The notes under the pieces: generated by a model
What the model was told of the DNA's origin: nothing
Seen by the model: only the letters and a program-made list of their open reading frames with translations
Databases searched by the model: none
Made by a program: the position numbers and the translations under genes
Part shown: one piece after another, positions 29,517 through 38,326 of the stretch
Numbering within the stretch: position 1 is the first letter of the stretch
Layout of the letters: every line of letters starts with the position of its first letter
NCBI GenBank assembly: GCA_003249035.1
Contig: QBMK01000007.1
Span: 62,001-126,000 of the forward strand
Direction: 5' to 3'
DNA: 64,000 nt
Source: Pseudanabaena sp.
GTDB lineage: Bacteria > Cyanobacteriota > Cyanobacteriia > Pseudanabaenales > Pseudanabaenaceae

Positions 29517-30088
29517 AGATTTTTAACTTTGTTATGTGGTTTGCAGCCAGGCGCCCTTGTTCCTTTTCTTGACCTAGACCTTGCATAAGTCCTAGCCATA
29601 TTTAGGTTTGTGCCTGACTCATCGATAAACATCAGATTATTGGTTTCGATTGCCCACATAATCAGTTGATATTCTAGTCTTAACTGTTTGACTGCTTCAA
29701 TTTCTTGTTTGTCGGCATGAAAAGTTTTTTTGCGGGTTAACTCGATTTCCTGTAAGGCTCGACAAATCCTGGACTGACTTACTAATATCTCTGTCTTTTC
29801 CGCGAACCTTTGCCTGATTTCTAGCAAGGTTACGTCGTTTTGACCATCAATGATTGCTTCTAGAATTGGGTAATGGGTTGAGTTGACTTTGGCTACTGCT
29901 CCATGGGGTTTTGCCGACACACTCCCTGTTTGTTTTTGTCTTTGCACCAGATTATTGACCCAGCTTCGACTTACCGCAAACCTATTTGCTACTTCTTTCA
30001 TCGTGGTTTTTCCTTTTTGATAGCCTGCGATTACTCGTTCTCTAAAATCCAGTGAATACGCTTTTCCTGTTTGTATTTTGTCTCCATT
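29517..30088 (-). pseudogene. IS630-family transposase remnant
   Basis: The minus-strand frame reads YSLDFRERVIAGYQKGKTTMKEVANRF...SRSWVNNL (N-terminal HTH of IS630 transposases), then VKQLRLEYQ and the first catalytic block FIDESGTNLNMARTYARS. The frame has no in-frame start: an ATG at 30087 is one base out of frame. The frame runs into the IS1 right end at 29516, so the rest of the DDE domain is absent and was not found left of the IS1 copy. An internal Met at 30001 gives an open frame of 166 codons that is unlikely to be functional. Confidence 0.8.
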
Positions 30089-30111
30089 TTACCTTGCTCA
30101 TGCTCATTTGA

Positions 30112-30279
30112 AAACCGCTATATTGTCGAAATCTGGGTATTCGGATTACGGCTCCGCCTTTTGGCAGACCTGTACTCGATGATTTGGCGACTATTCGCAA
30201 GCAAACTCTCGAAGACGCTATGATTCGTAATCAAGTTGAAGGGAAATTTGGACTGGCTAAACGACGGTTCAGTTTTTAA
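30112..30279 (+). pseudogene. IS5-family transposase C-terminal fragment
   Basis: A 55-codon stretch reads YCRNLGIRITAPPFGRP, then MIRNQVEGKFGLAKRRFSF and a stop at 30277-30279. The R-N-x-x-E-G-K-F-G-x-x-K-R-R-F motif is the last catalytic block of IS5/IS1182-type transposases. Nothing upstream continues the gene. The following 270 nt to the SNF2 start contain no recognised feature. Confidence 0.7.
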
Positions 30280-30548
30280 TTAACCGTCAGGTTTTGCCGA
30301 GCAATCGCCGTTAGATGTGAAGAATTTAGGTGATTTCCCTGTATTTATACTGATAGACGATGAAAAATATAACCAAGATAAAAGCATGATCATCATGGCG
30401 ATCGCACAAATAGATAACCGTATTCTTCACCTCATCAACGCATTATGTTGCAAAAACCAGATTTTTGCTAATATTAACGTTTGGCAACAGTGTTTTTGCC
30501 GCTGATCGCAAATTCTGTTAATCATCTAGTAACAATAAAAACCCTGAT

Positions 30549-33500
30549 ATGCCTGATTCTCTAGCTGATTCTTCCAAGATCTATGAAAAACTGACCACAA
30601 TTTATAGCAAGTTGTCAGTACTAGAAAAACAGATGATCCAAGTATTTGCGATCGCCTATGAGCCAATCAATCGCAGTGTATATTTTGATTGTTTGCTTCA
30701 GCTTGGACTTAAAGATAGGGAAAATAAGCATTTTACGGGCATCAGTTTAAAGGTATATATAGATCGCTTTTTAAAATTACAATTACTCACTCAAGACCGC
30801 TCTCAAGGGACGCAATGCAATACCTATTTAATGGATATTGCTGTCCGCGATTCTGTGCAATCAGGGAATTTCGAGAAGATTGTCAGTGCGATCGAATTAC
30901 ACATTCCTGTACCATCCTACGGCAGAGTTGACTCGCGTAGTTTTCGCAGTGAATCACAATTTATTCGCGAAGTTCGGATTGGCATTTATCGCCAAGATAT
31001 GAAATTTGTCACGAAGCAATTTGAAGACTTTTATCGATATGGATATCCCCAACAGAGAATCACCCTAGACATGATTTTGTATCAGGTCTCTAATAATCCC
31101 TCTGATTCCAGGTGGTTTCAGTCACTAAAGCCAGAATTTTATGAAATCGCTTTGGCAACAATTTTGACGAATGGAATGCTCAAGCTAAAGCAAACCGATG
31201 AGGCTTGGACATTAATACTTAAGAATCTTCAAAAAGATGTTCCACCGCAGGTTGAGGATCAAGAACATAACTTTGCGGATGCTTTGCTATTGATTTTAAT
31301 GGAGCAGGGACTTTTGCGAGGGGACTTAGAAACTACTCAAGCAGCCTATGATCGCTTATCTCTAGATTATAAAGAAGCGGGGAATGCCATATTAGCATGG
31401 CTAAACTTTCTGAAAGGCGATCGCGAGTTAGCGATCGTTCACTTTCGACAATCTCTGAAGGCGATTAAAAAAGCCACTGGCAAACGTCAAATCTATTTCA
31501 GTGGGGAACCAGGGCTGTTTTTTATACTCGCGTTAATTCAGGAAGGTACTGCCGAGAGTATGCGCGAAGCCGAAGGTTATACCGCGATCATGGCAAAGCA
31601 GACAAACCATTGGTTGCAAGTTACTTATAGTAGATTGCAAAAGGTCTTAAAGTTCCAATTGGGTGATATCCCGCAAAAGGATTTGCTCAGCGCTGAATAT
31701 ATCCACAATCACACCGAAAGCCATTGTCTAGAAGCATTTTTTAGCGCACTTTGTCTTTATTGGGTAAATCCTGAAAAAGCGAGAATTGAGTTGCCAAAAA
31801 TTCTTGAGCCAATGCTTAAGCAATCGGTTAATGCTGGATATCATTGGCTATCAATGGAAACAGCAGAATTACTCGGAGAACTGGCAACTAATTCTATTCA
31901 TCAGAAACATGCTCAAAAATTACGACAAGGGAACCAAATTCCTACGCTTGTCAATCTGATTCGTCCTCAAGAGACTTGGGAACTGAGCTTAAATGCTTTA
32001 CTGAATCTCAGCAAATCGCCACAGGAACAGACTAAATCAGTTAATAATTCTCCACAGCGTTTGGTATGGTTTATTACCTTTAATAAGGGCATATGTACAA
32101 TCCAACCGAGAGAACAGAAAATCAACGCTAAGGGCATATGGAGTGCAGGTAGGAATATCGCAGTAAAGCGACTGAAAGAATCGGTGCACGAGTTTCCCTA
32201 CATGACTCCGCAAGATGTTATAGTCTGCTCCCATGTGCAGGTCTATTCCTATCATGGATATTATGGTCAGAGCCAATATGAATTTGATGAAGATACGATC
32301 TGTGCCTTAGTTGGACATCCGTTAGTGTTTTGGGAAGATTCACCGACTACTCGTGTCGATATTGCCAAGGGCGAACCAGAGTTATTAGTCAAGGCAGGAA
32401 AAGGCGATCGCCTAATTTTAGAATTTTCGCCACAATTAAAGGATGGGCAAAATTTTGTCGTCACCAAGGAAAGCCCCACGCGCCTAAAAGTGACACAGGT
32501 GAATGAATCCCATCGCCGCATCACCGAAATTATTGGCAGAAAAAACCGCCTCGAAATTCCTGTAGCTGCTAAGGATAAAGTACTTGCGGCGATTCATGGT
32601 ATCTCTTCGATTGTGACTGTGCATTCCGATATTGGTGGTGGTGTAAGTGACGCTGAGGAAGTGCCATCGGATAGCAAGCCCCATGTCCATATTTTACCTG
32701 CGGGGAATGGATTGAAGGTGGCTATATTAGCGCGTCCCTTTGCTAATGCAGGGGCATACTATCGTCCAGGGGCAGGTGGCGCAACAGTGCTAGCGGAAAT
32801 CGATGGTAAGCGTTTGCAAGCAACTCGTAATTTAAAAGAAGAGAAAAAACTTGCAAATGAAGCGATCGCTGCTTGTCTGACATTAGAAAATTTTGAAGAG
32901 CATGAGAGCGAATGGACGATTGACGATCCTGAATTTTGTTTGGAATTATTACTGGAACTGCAAGCATTAGGCGATCGCATTGTCTTGGAATGGCCAGAAG
33001 GCGAGAAGATGAAAATTAGTCATCGGGCTGGCTTTGGTGATTTCAGAATGTCGATTAACCAAAGCCGTGATTGGTTTTCGGCTGAAGGCGAATTACGCTT
33101 GGGCGATGACAAGGTGCTAGATATGCAGCGCCTATTGGAACTACTTGATAAAACTCCTAGCCGTTTTATTCCCCTTGGTGATGGTCAGTTTATTGCTCTA
33201 ACTCAACAGTTTCGCAATCGTCTCGATGAGTTTCGCCGTCTATCGGAGAAATATGGCAAAGGCACGAGATTCCATCCTCTAGCTGCATTGGCTCTAGAAG
33301 ATTTTGTGGATGAAATTGATGACCTTAAAGCTGACAAGCATTGGAAAGCTCATGTTAAAAGAATCAAGGAAATGCGGAACTATGAGCCACAGTTACCATC
33401 GACATTGCTTGCCGATTTACGAGATTACCAAATCGATGGATTTGCTTGGTTAGCAAGGCTGGCGCATTGGGGTGTTGGGGCTTGCTTAGCCGATGACATG

Positions 33501-34793
33501 GGCTTAGGCAAAACCTTGCAATCTCTTGCCTTGATCCTCACTCGCGCTCCGCAAGGTCCAACGATGATTGTCGCGCCAACTTCTGTTTGTATGAACTGGA
33601 TCGGTGAAGCCGCTAAATTTGCGCCAACATTGAATGTGATTGTGTTTGGTACAGGCGATCGCAAAAAGGTTCTCGACAATCTCCAGCCCTTTGATATGGT
33701 GATTTGTAGCTATGGCTTGCTCCAACAAGAAGAAGTTGGAGACATGCTCGCCAAAGTCGAATGGCAGACGGTTGTACTTGATGAGGCACAAGCAATTAAG
33801 AACACGGCAACTAAGCGATCGCAAGCAGCGATGAATCTCCAAAGCGGTTTCAAGCTAATCACCACTGGCACGCCAATCGAGAACCATCTCGGCGAACTTT
33901 GGAATCTATTTCGGTTTATTAACCCAGGGCTACTAGGTTCCCTTGATAATTTCAATACGAACTATGCTAACCCCATCGAGCGATCGCAGGACAAAGAAGC
34001 CCGCAATCAACTCAAAAAATTAATCCAGCCATTCATTCTCCGTCGCACTAAAAATCAAGTACTGCAAGAGCTACCATCGCGCACGGAAGTAACTCTGCAA
34101 GTGGAACTAACTAAAGAAGAACTCGCCTTTTATGAAGCCCTGCGTCGTGAGGCTGTCGCAAAGCTAACTAGTACTGAGGCAAATGCCGGACAGAAACATT
34201 TACAAGTTCTCGCCGAAATCATGAAATTGCGTCGCGCCTGCTGCAATACCAAGCTGGTCAGACCCGATATTCCTTTGCCAAGTTCTAAGCTTCAGCTTTT
34301 CGGCGAAGTGGTTAGCGAGTTGCTGGATAATAAGCACAAGGCGCTAGTATTCAGCCAATTTGTCGATCATCTACATATCATTCGTGATTATCTCGATTCG
34401 CAAAAGATCAGCTATCAATATCTCGATGGCAGCACTCCCGCCAAAGACCGCAAAAAGCGCGTAGAAGCTTTCCAAGCAGGTGAAGGTGACGTCTTCCTCA
34501 TTAGCCTCAAAGCTGGCGGCACAGGGCTAAATCTCACTGCTGCTGATTATGTGATTCATATGGATCCTTGGTGGAATCCTGCGGTGGAAGATCAAGCTAG
34601 CGATCGTGCCCATCGCATCGGTCAAAAGCGCCCTGTCACGATTTATCGCCTTGTTGCAAAGGGAACGATCGAGGAGAAGATTGTCGATCTACACACTCAT
34701 AAGCGGGATCTGGCGGATAGCTTGCTAGAAGGTACGGATATGAGCGGCAAGGTGACGACTGATGCGTTGCTGCAATTGATTAATGAAATTTAG
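30549..34793 (+). CDS. SNF2-family DEAD/DEAH-box helicase
   Basis: A 1414-residue Swi2/Snf2 ATPase. The C-terminal 450 residues hold the two RecA-like lobes: YQIDGFAWL and Walker A DDMGLGKT near 980, DEAQ box (LDEAQAIKN) near 1077, TGTPIENHLGELW, KALVFSQF near 1265, and motif VI HRIGQKRPVTIYRL near 1355. The first 450 residues are a helical region suggestive of TPR-like repeats, and a middle region (about 500-930) resembles the SNF2 N-terminal domain of large bacterial homologues. Such proteins translocate on duplex DNA and may free RNA polymerase or DNA-bound proteins; the client is unknown. It stands alone after the IS graveyard. Confidence 0.88.
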   Translation: MPDSLADSSKIYEKLTTIYSKLSVLEKQMIQVFAIAYEPINRSVYFDCLLQLGLKDRENKHFTGISLKVYIDRFLKLQLLTQDRSQGTQCNTYLMDIAVRDSVQSGNFEKIVSAIELHIPVPSYGRVDSRSFRSESQFIREVRIGIYRQDMKFVTKQFEDFYRYGYPQQRITLDMILYQVSNNPSDSRWFQSLKPEFYEIALATILTNGMLKLKQTDEAWTLILKNLQKDVPPQVEDQEHNFADALLLILMEQGLLRGDLETTQAAYDRLSLDYKEAGNAILAWLNFLKGDRELAIVHFRQSLKAIKKATGKRQIYFSGEPGLFFILALIQEGTAESMREAEGYTAIMAKQTNHWLQVTYSRLQKVLKFQLGDIPQKDLLSAEYIHNHTESHCLEAFFSALCLYWVNPEKARIELPKILEPMLKQSVNAGYHWLSMETAELLGELATNSIHQKHAQKLRQGNQIPTLVNLIRPQETWELSLNALLNLSKSPQEQTKSVNNSPQRLVWFITFNKGICTIQPREQKINAKGIWSAGRNIAVKRLKESVHEFPYMTPQDVIVCSHVQVYSYHGYYGQSQYEFDEDTICALVGHPLVFWEDSPTTRVDIAKGEPELLVKAGKGDRLILEFSPQLKDGQNFVVTKESPTRLKVTQVNESHRRITEIIGRKNRLEIPVAAKDKVLAAIHGISSIVTVHSDIGGGVSDAEEVPSDSKPHVHILPAGNGLKVAILARPFANAGAYYRPGAGGATVLAEIDGKRLQATRNLKEEKKLANEAIAACLTLENFEEHESEWTIDDPEFCLELLLELQALGDRIVLEWPEGEKMKISHRAGFGDFRMSINQSRDWFSAEGELRLGDDKVLDMQRLLELLDKTPSRFIPLGDGQFIALTQQFRNRLDEFRRLSEKYGKGTRFHPLAALALEDFVDEIDDLKADKHWKAHVKRIKEMRNYEPQLPSTLLADLRDYQIDGFAWLARLAHWGVGACLADDMGLGKTLQSLALILTRAPQGPTMIVAPTSVCMNWIGEAAKFAPTLNVIVFGTGDRKKVLDNLQPFDMVICSYGLLQQEEVGDMLAKVEWQTVVLDEAQAIKNTATKRSQAAMNLQSGFKLITTGTPIENHLGELWNLFRFINPGLLGSLDNFNTNYANPIERSQDKEARNQLKKLIQPFILRRTKNQVLQELPSRTEVTLQVELTKEELAFYEALRREAVAKLTSTEANAGQKHLQVLAEIMKLRRACCNTKLVRPDIPLPSSKLQLFGEVVSELLDNKHKALVFSQFVDHLHIIRDYLDSQKISYQYLDGSTPAKDRKKRVEAFQAGEGDVFLISLKAGGTGLNLTAADYVIHMDPWWNPAVEDQASDRAHRIGQKRPVTIYRLVAKGTIEEKIVDLHTHKRDLADSLLEGTDMSGKVTTDALLQLINEI

Positions 34794-35280
34794 GTTTAAC
34801 TAATGTCAACAATGGGCTATCAGTTACTGGTCAGTTAATTAGGAATGAGTGCTGAAATGTACATTTCAGCCAAACAAAAAAGGCACAAATACTTCGATCA
34901 CGTTTGTGGCGATCGCAACGTAAATATTGCCAATCGAACATGTCTCTAAATAAAGACAAAAAGCAAGCTTAATCATCGAACTATTTTGCCAAGGGAAACA
35001 GGAAACTTTGTCATGGCATGTCTGACGATTGATGCAAACTGCTTTCTCCCATTTTGACTTTTCACCTACTTTCCCAGATGGACGAGCGATAAATGATAAT
35101 CGCTGGTTGTATGCGCAGCAACTTAGAACTGTTTATGGGGTTTTGATGAAAGTATGTCAACCGCATACTTTCATCAAAACCGTTTTTTATAATGAGAATT
35201 GCTTTTGTATGAGATGAAAAATTTATCTATAAGATTGTTGATGCTAAGATATCAAGTGATATTTTGTTAGGAAACAATAT
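34794..35280. other. Gap with a short palindrome and a terminator-like hairpin
   Basis: No convincing gene. The 20-nt palindrome GCTGAAATGTACATTTCAGC lies at 34851-34870, 58 nt past the SNF2 stop, and may end that transcript. A much stronger stem lies at 35139-35181. The 62-codon frame at 35029-35217 lacks any recognisable motif. Confidence 0.5.
35139..35188 (+). terminator. Strong intrinsic terminator
   Basis: Perfect 18-bp arms (GGTTTTGATGAAAGTATG, 35139-35156, against 35164-35181) around a 7-nt loop TCAACCG, followed by TTTTTT at 35183-35188 on the plus strand. It is 350 nt past the SNF2 stop, far for that gene, so it may end an unannotated short RNA. Confidence 0.7.
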
Positions 35281-35514
35281 ATGGCAACTAGACGCAGCGA
35301 TAGCGCTTTTCCCATTGGTTATAACCGAGATACTGATAGCTTGATTGAAGGAATGACTAAACGTGAATATTTTGCGATTATGATCATGCAGGGTTACACA
35401 ACGGCAAATGCTAAGTTCGAAGATGAGTACCAAAAAGCACGTCTATCAGTTGCCGAAGCGGATGCCTTGATCGATATTCTTGCATACGAAGCTAATCCAT
35501 TAAAACCAGAATAA
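35281..35514 (+). CDS. Small phage-like hypothetical protein
   Basis: A 77-residue protein. The central LIEGMTKREYFAIMIMQGY followed by an Ala-rich helix (SVAEADALIDILAYE) resembles small proteins common in phage and prophage gene sets, where the core reads G-M-T-x-R-D-Y-F-A-x-x-A-M-Q-G. Their function is not known to me. There are no other phage genes in the neighbourhood. A GTTAGGAAACAATAT stretch gives a weak Shine-Dalgarno 10 nt before the ATG. The codon pattern looks real and the start is supported by conservation of the motif. Confidence 0.6.
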   Translation: MATRRSDSAFPIGYNRDTDSLIEGMTKREYFAIMIMQGYTTANAKFEDEYQKARLSVAEADALIDILAYEANPLKPE

Positions 35515-35601
35515 CTTTTTTTAAAATTGATACAGGGTGCAAATCTCACCTCAGCAATTTTGCAATTTATGTGACAACTGCAACAGGTAATCAATTAATC
35601 T

Positions 35602-36162
35602 ATGTTTGCCCGATCGCTTAACAAAATCTTTAATCAAAATCCTCAAAAGCTAACTGTATATCAACTTGGCAATCCAGCTTTGAGGGAAGTTGCCAAGCCG
35701 ATCGATGATGTTCATGATCGCGAAATTCAACAGTTAATTGATCAGATGCTAGTTACCCTAAAGGATAGTAATGGGGTTGGTCTAGCCGCCCCTCAGGTTG
35801 GGCGATCGCTACAATTAGTTATTGTTGCCTCTCATCCAAATCAGCGCTATCCTCATGCGCCACAAATGGAACCAACAGCAATGATCAATCCCAAGATTAT
35901 TTCTCGCTCAGGTGAAACTGAAAAAGGTTGGGAAGGTTGCCTCTCAGTGCCGATGATTCGGGGGCTTGTGTCTCGCGATCGCCAAATCGAAGTTGAATAT
36001 ACAGATCGGCATGGCGATCTCAAAGTTACGAGACTAACTGATTTTGTAGCAAGAATCTTTCAACACGAATATGATCATCTTGAAGGAAAAGTTTTTTTAG
36101 ATCGTGTAGAAAACACTCTCGATCTTGCTACTGAAGAGGAATATCAAAAATTATGGCAGTAA
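35602..36162 (+). CDS. def: Peptide deformylase
   Basis: A 186-residue metalloenzyme that removes the formyl group from nascent proteins. All three motifs are present: GVGLAAPQ (58-65), EGCLS (111-115; metal ligand C113) and QHEYDHLEG (H155, E156, H159). The protein is the usual length. The stop overlaps the start of the DUF2237 gene by 10 nt, which suggests translational coupling. Confidence 0.95.
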   Translation: MFARSLNKIFNQNPQKLTVYQLGNPALREVAKPIDDVHDREIQQLIDQMLVTLKDSNGVGLAAPQVGRSLQLVIVASHPNQRYPHAPQMEPTAMINPKIISRSGETEKGWEGCLSVPMIRGLVSRDRQIEVEYTDRHGDLKVTRLTDFVARIFQHEYDHLEGKVFLDRVENTLDLATEEEYQKLWQ

Positions 36163-36515
36163 TCAAAAATGTTTTGGGCGAAAATCTAGAGCTATGTTGC
36201 TCATCGCCTGTAACAGGATTCTATCGTGATGGATTTTGTCAAACAGGCGATCGCGACTTAGGAGTGCATGTTATTTGCGCTGAAGTCACCGATGAATTTC
36301 TTGTTTATACCAAATCTCAAGGTAACGATTTGGGGACTCCTGCGCCAATGTTTAGTTTCCCCGGACTAAAGGCAGGCGATCGTTGGTGTTTATGTGCTTC
36401 GCGATGGAAAGAAGCACTAGAAGCTGGCTTTGCCCCACCCGTATATCTGTCCGCTACCCATGAGACAGCTTTAAAAATAGTGTCTCTTGAGCAATTACAA
36501 CAACACGCAATTTAA
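36153..36515 (+). CDS. DUF2237 family protein
   Basis: A 120-residue protein covering the complete DUF2237 domain: NVLGENLELCCSSPVTGFYRDGFCQTGDRDLG, then HVICAEVTDEFLVYTKSQGNDL and a GDRWCLCASRW block. Conserved Cys residues (two adjacent near the start, one in DGFC, two in WCLC) suggest metal or redox chemistry, but no function has been established as far as I know. Overlaps def by 10 nt. Confidence 0.88.
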   Translation: MAVIKNVLGENLELCCSSPVTGFYRDGFCQTGDRDLGVHVICAEVTDEFLVYTKSQGNDLGTPAPMFSFPGLKAGDRWCLCASRWKEALEAGFAPPVYLSATHETALKIVSLEQLQQHAI

Positions 36516-36623
36516 AAACGCACAAGACTTGCAAATCAATTCTTTTGCTCGATGCAATTTATACTAATTCCTTTTAATCAAGATCAGCTAAAAATCAGCA
36601 AGCAGAATGCGTACAATCAAAGT

Positions 36624-37223
36624 ATGAAATTTTCTACATTAGTCATAATTGTTGGTGCGATCGCTCTTCCTTTTGCATTCTTTGCCGTAAAAAAAGCCAT
36701 GTCAGCTCCGCTACCCGTTGGATTTCCTGCCCCTACGACTCACAACACGATCGAAGTTAAGCAATATCCTGCCTATCGCTCAGGAACCTACACCTATGAA
36801 GGCAACCTAAGCGAAGCCACCAGTAATTCCTTTAACCCACTATTTCGTCATATCAGTAGTAATAATATTTCCATGACTTCCCCTGTGGAGGCACGTTACC
36901 CGATCTCTACTATCGATCAGCCTTTACAACAAGGTAAGGCAAAAGTTTCATTCTTGTACAACAATAATGAAATAAATCCCCAGCAAGTATCTTCTGATAT
37001 TCAAGTTGAAGATCACCCACCGATGCTAGTTGTCAGCCTCGGCATACAAGGAGCGTATGGCTATGGGAGCTACCCAGAACATATTGCGAAGTTAAAGCAA
37101 TGGTTAGCAAATCATCCAGAGTATGAAATCGTCGGTGAGCCAAGAGAATTTCTCTACGACTCGCCATACACTCCTTCGCCATTAAAACGCCGCGAAGTAC
37201 AAATTCCCATTCGCAAGCGATAA
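36624..37223 (+). CDS. SOUL/HBP heme-binding family protein, membrane-anchored
   Basis: About 199 residues from the Met at 36624; a Met at 36552 adds 24 polar residues before the hydrophobic segment. The N-terminal FSTLVIIVGAIALPFAFFAV is an uncleaved anchor or signal. The remainder is a SOUL domain: IEVKQYPAYRSGTYTYEG, FNPLFRHISSNNISMTSPVEARYP and a C-terminal WLANHPEYEIVGEPREFLYDSPYTP. SOUL proteins bind tetrapyrroles weakly or act as scavengers; heme binding here is inferred. It ends at a convergent stem-loop shared with the aldo/keto reductase. Confidence 0.88.
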   Translation: MKFSTLVIIVGAIALPFAFFAVKKAMSAPLPVGFPAPTTHNTIEVKQYPAYRSGTYTYEGNLSEATSNSFNPLFRHISSNNISMTSPVEARYPISTIDQPLQQGKAKVSFLYNNNEINPQQVSSDIQVEDHPPMLVVSLGIQGAYGYGSYPEHIAKLKQWLANHPEYEIVGEPREFLYDSPYTPSPLKRREVQIPIRKR

Positions 37224-37237
37224 ATATTAAAATCCCA

Positions 37238-37284
37238 AACCAGAGTGTGAGTCGCTCGCTACGCAGGCAACTCACACTCTGGTT
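37238..37284. terminator. Convergent stem-loop terminator
   Basis: Fifteen-bp perfect arms (AACCAGAGTGTGAGT / ACTCACACTCTGGTT) with a 17-nt loop CGCTCGCTACGCAGGCA. It lies between the convergent SOUL and aldo/keto reductase genes. The loop contains GCTACGC as in the ictB terminator. Confidence 0.75.
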
Positions 37285-37285
37285 G

Positions 37286-38233
37286 TTAAGGTTGCTTATT
37301 GCTTTTGAGGCGCAGTATTTCTACTTCTTCGGGTGTTAATGCCCAACCTAAAGCACCAGCGTTTTGTTTGGCTTGATTGGCATTCTTAGCTCCAGGAATA
37401 GGAATTACGTTGCCTTGAGAAATTAGCCAATTCAAGGAAATCTGAGCGGGAGTCTTATCGTATTTTCCAGAAAGGTCTTTTAGGGTTGAGAATAGAGGTT
37501 CTAGCTTTTGTAAACCTTTAGGACTAAAGCGAGGATCAATACGTCGCGCCCCTTGAAGAGATTTCACAGTCTCAGCAGTGTATTTACCAGTTAATAAACC
37601 TTGAGCAAGCGGACTGTAGGCGAGAATAGTCACACCCAATTGTTTAGCCTTTTCGAGAACACCATTCTGTTCAATTTGTCTAGTTAATAGAGAATAAGGA
37701 ACTTGATTCACAGCCAGAGGAATACCTTTTTCGGCAAGATATTGATGCGCTAAAGACATCTGAGCTGCCGAATAATTGCTCACTCCCACCGATTGAATTC
37801 TACCTTTTTTAACTTCTGTGGCGAGAACTTCCATAAAGTCTTTAGTCTTGAGTATAAATTCTAGGGGCCAGTGAATTTGATATAAGCTAATTTGTTGAGT
37901 TTGCAGACGTTCTAGGCTAGCGGTTAGAGCATCCGCGATCGCAGATCGATTCCATCGCCAAGGGAGTGGGAAATACTTGGTTGCAATCTGAACAGATTGA
38001 GAGGTTTGCTTGCAAAACTTACCAATCAGGCGTTCTGACTCGCCAAACCCGTAAACTTCAGCAGTATCAAAAAATGTGACTCCTGCATCAACAGAAGCTT
38101 TAAATGCTTCAGCTACATCTTCTGCACCAAAATCTTTCCCATAAGCCCAAAACATGGTGTCACCCCACGCCCATGTTCCTACACCTAGGGCTGTTACAGT
38201 TGGGCCATCGGCTCCGAGCTTGATAGTTTGCAT
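37286..38233 (-). CDS. Aldo/keto reductase
   Basis: About 315 residues from the Met at 38233 (MQTIKLGADGPTVTALGVGTWAWGD). The longer frame from 38278 would begin inside a hairpin and is unlikely. The TIM-barrel signatures are present: VTFFDTAEVYG (catalytic Asp and Tyr), QIATKYF (Lys) and YQIHWPLE (His). The C-terminal VIPIPGAKNANQAKQN is the NADPH-binding part. These enzymes reduce carbonyl substrates with NADPH; the substrate is not predictable. It converges on the SOUL gene. Confidence 0.9.
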   Translation of the reverse strand: MQTIKLGADGPTVTALGVGTWAWGDTMFWAYGKDFGAEDVAEAFKASVDAGVTFFDTAEVYGFGESERLIGKFCKQTSQSVQIATKYFPLPWRWNRSAIADALTASLERLQTQQISLYQIHWPLEFILKTKDFMEVLATEVKKGRIQSVGVSNYSAAQMSLAHQYLAEKGIPLAVNQVPYSLLTRQIEQNGVLEKAKQLGVTILAYSPLAQGLLTGKYTAETVKSLQGARRIDPRFSPKGLQKLEPLFSTLKDLSGKYDKTPAQISLNWLISQGNVIPIPGAKNANQAKQNAGALGWALTPEEVEILRLKSNKQP

Positions 38234-38274
38234 ATGTCTTTGATTAAACTTTTCTAAATGATTATAGCAATCAC

Positions 38275-38317
38275 CCAAAAGAGAATGGCGGCGCGAAGCG
38301 CCGCCATTCTCTTTTGG
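38275..38317. terminator. GC-core stem-loop after the GT4 gene
   Basis: A 20-bp perfect stem with GAA loop; core GGCGGCGCGAAGCGCCGCC at 38287-38305, identical to that at 20044-20062, but the outer arms are CCAAAAGAGAAT / ATTCTCTTTTGG. It lies 10 nt past the GT4 stop on the minus strand and upstream of the aldo/keto reductase start. Confidence 0.8.
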
Positions 38318-38326
38318 CTAACTAAT

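Noticed and set aside
30317-30505. 62-codon frame upstream of the SNF2 gene
   Set aside because: No motif, no convincing ribosome binding site, and located in IS debris.
35029-35217. 62-codon frame in the gap after the SNF2 gene
   Set aside because: It runs through the strong terminator stem and shows no motif.
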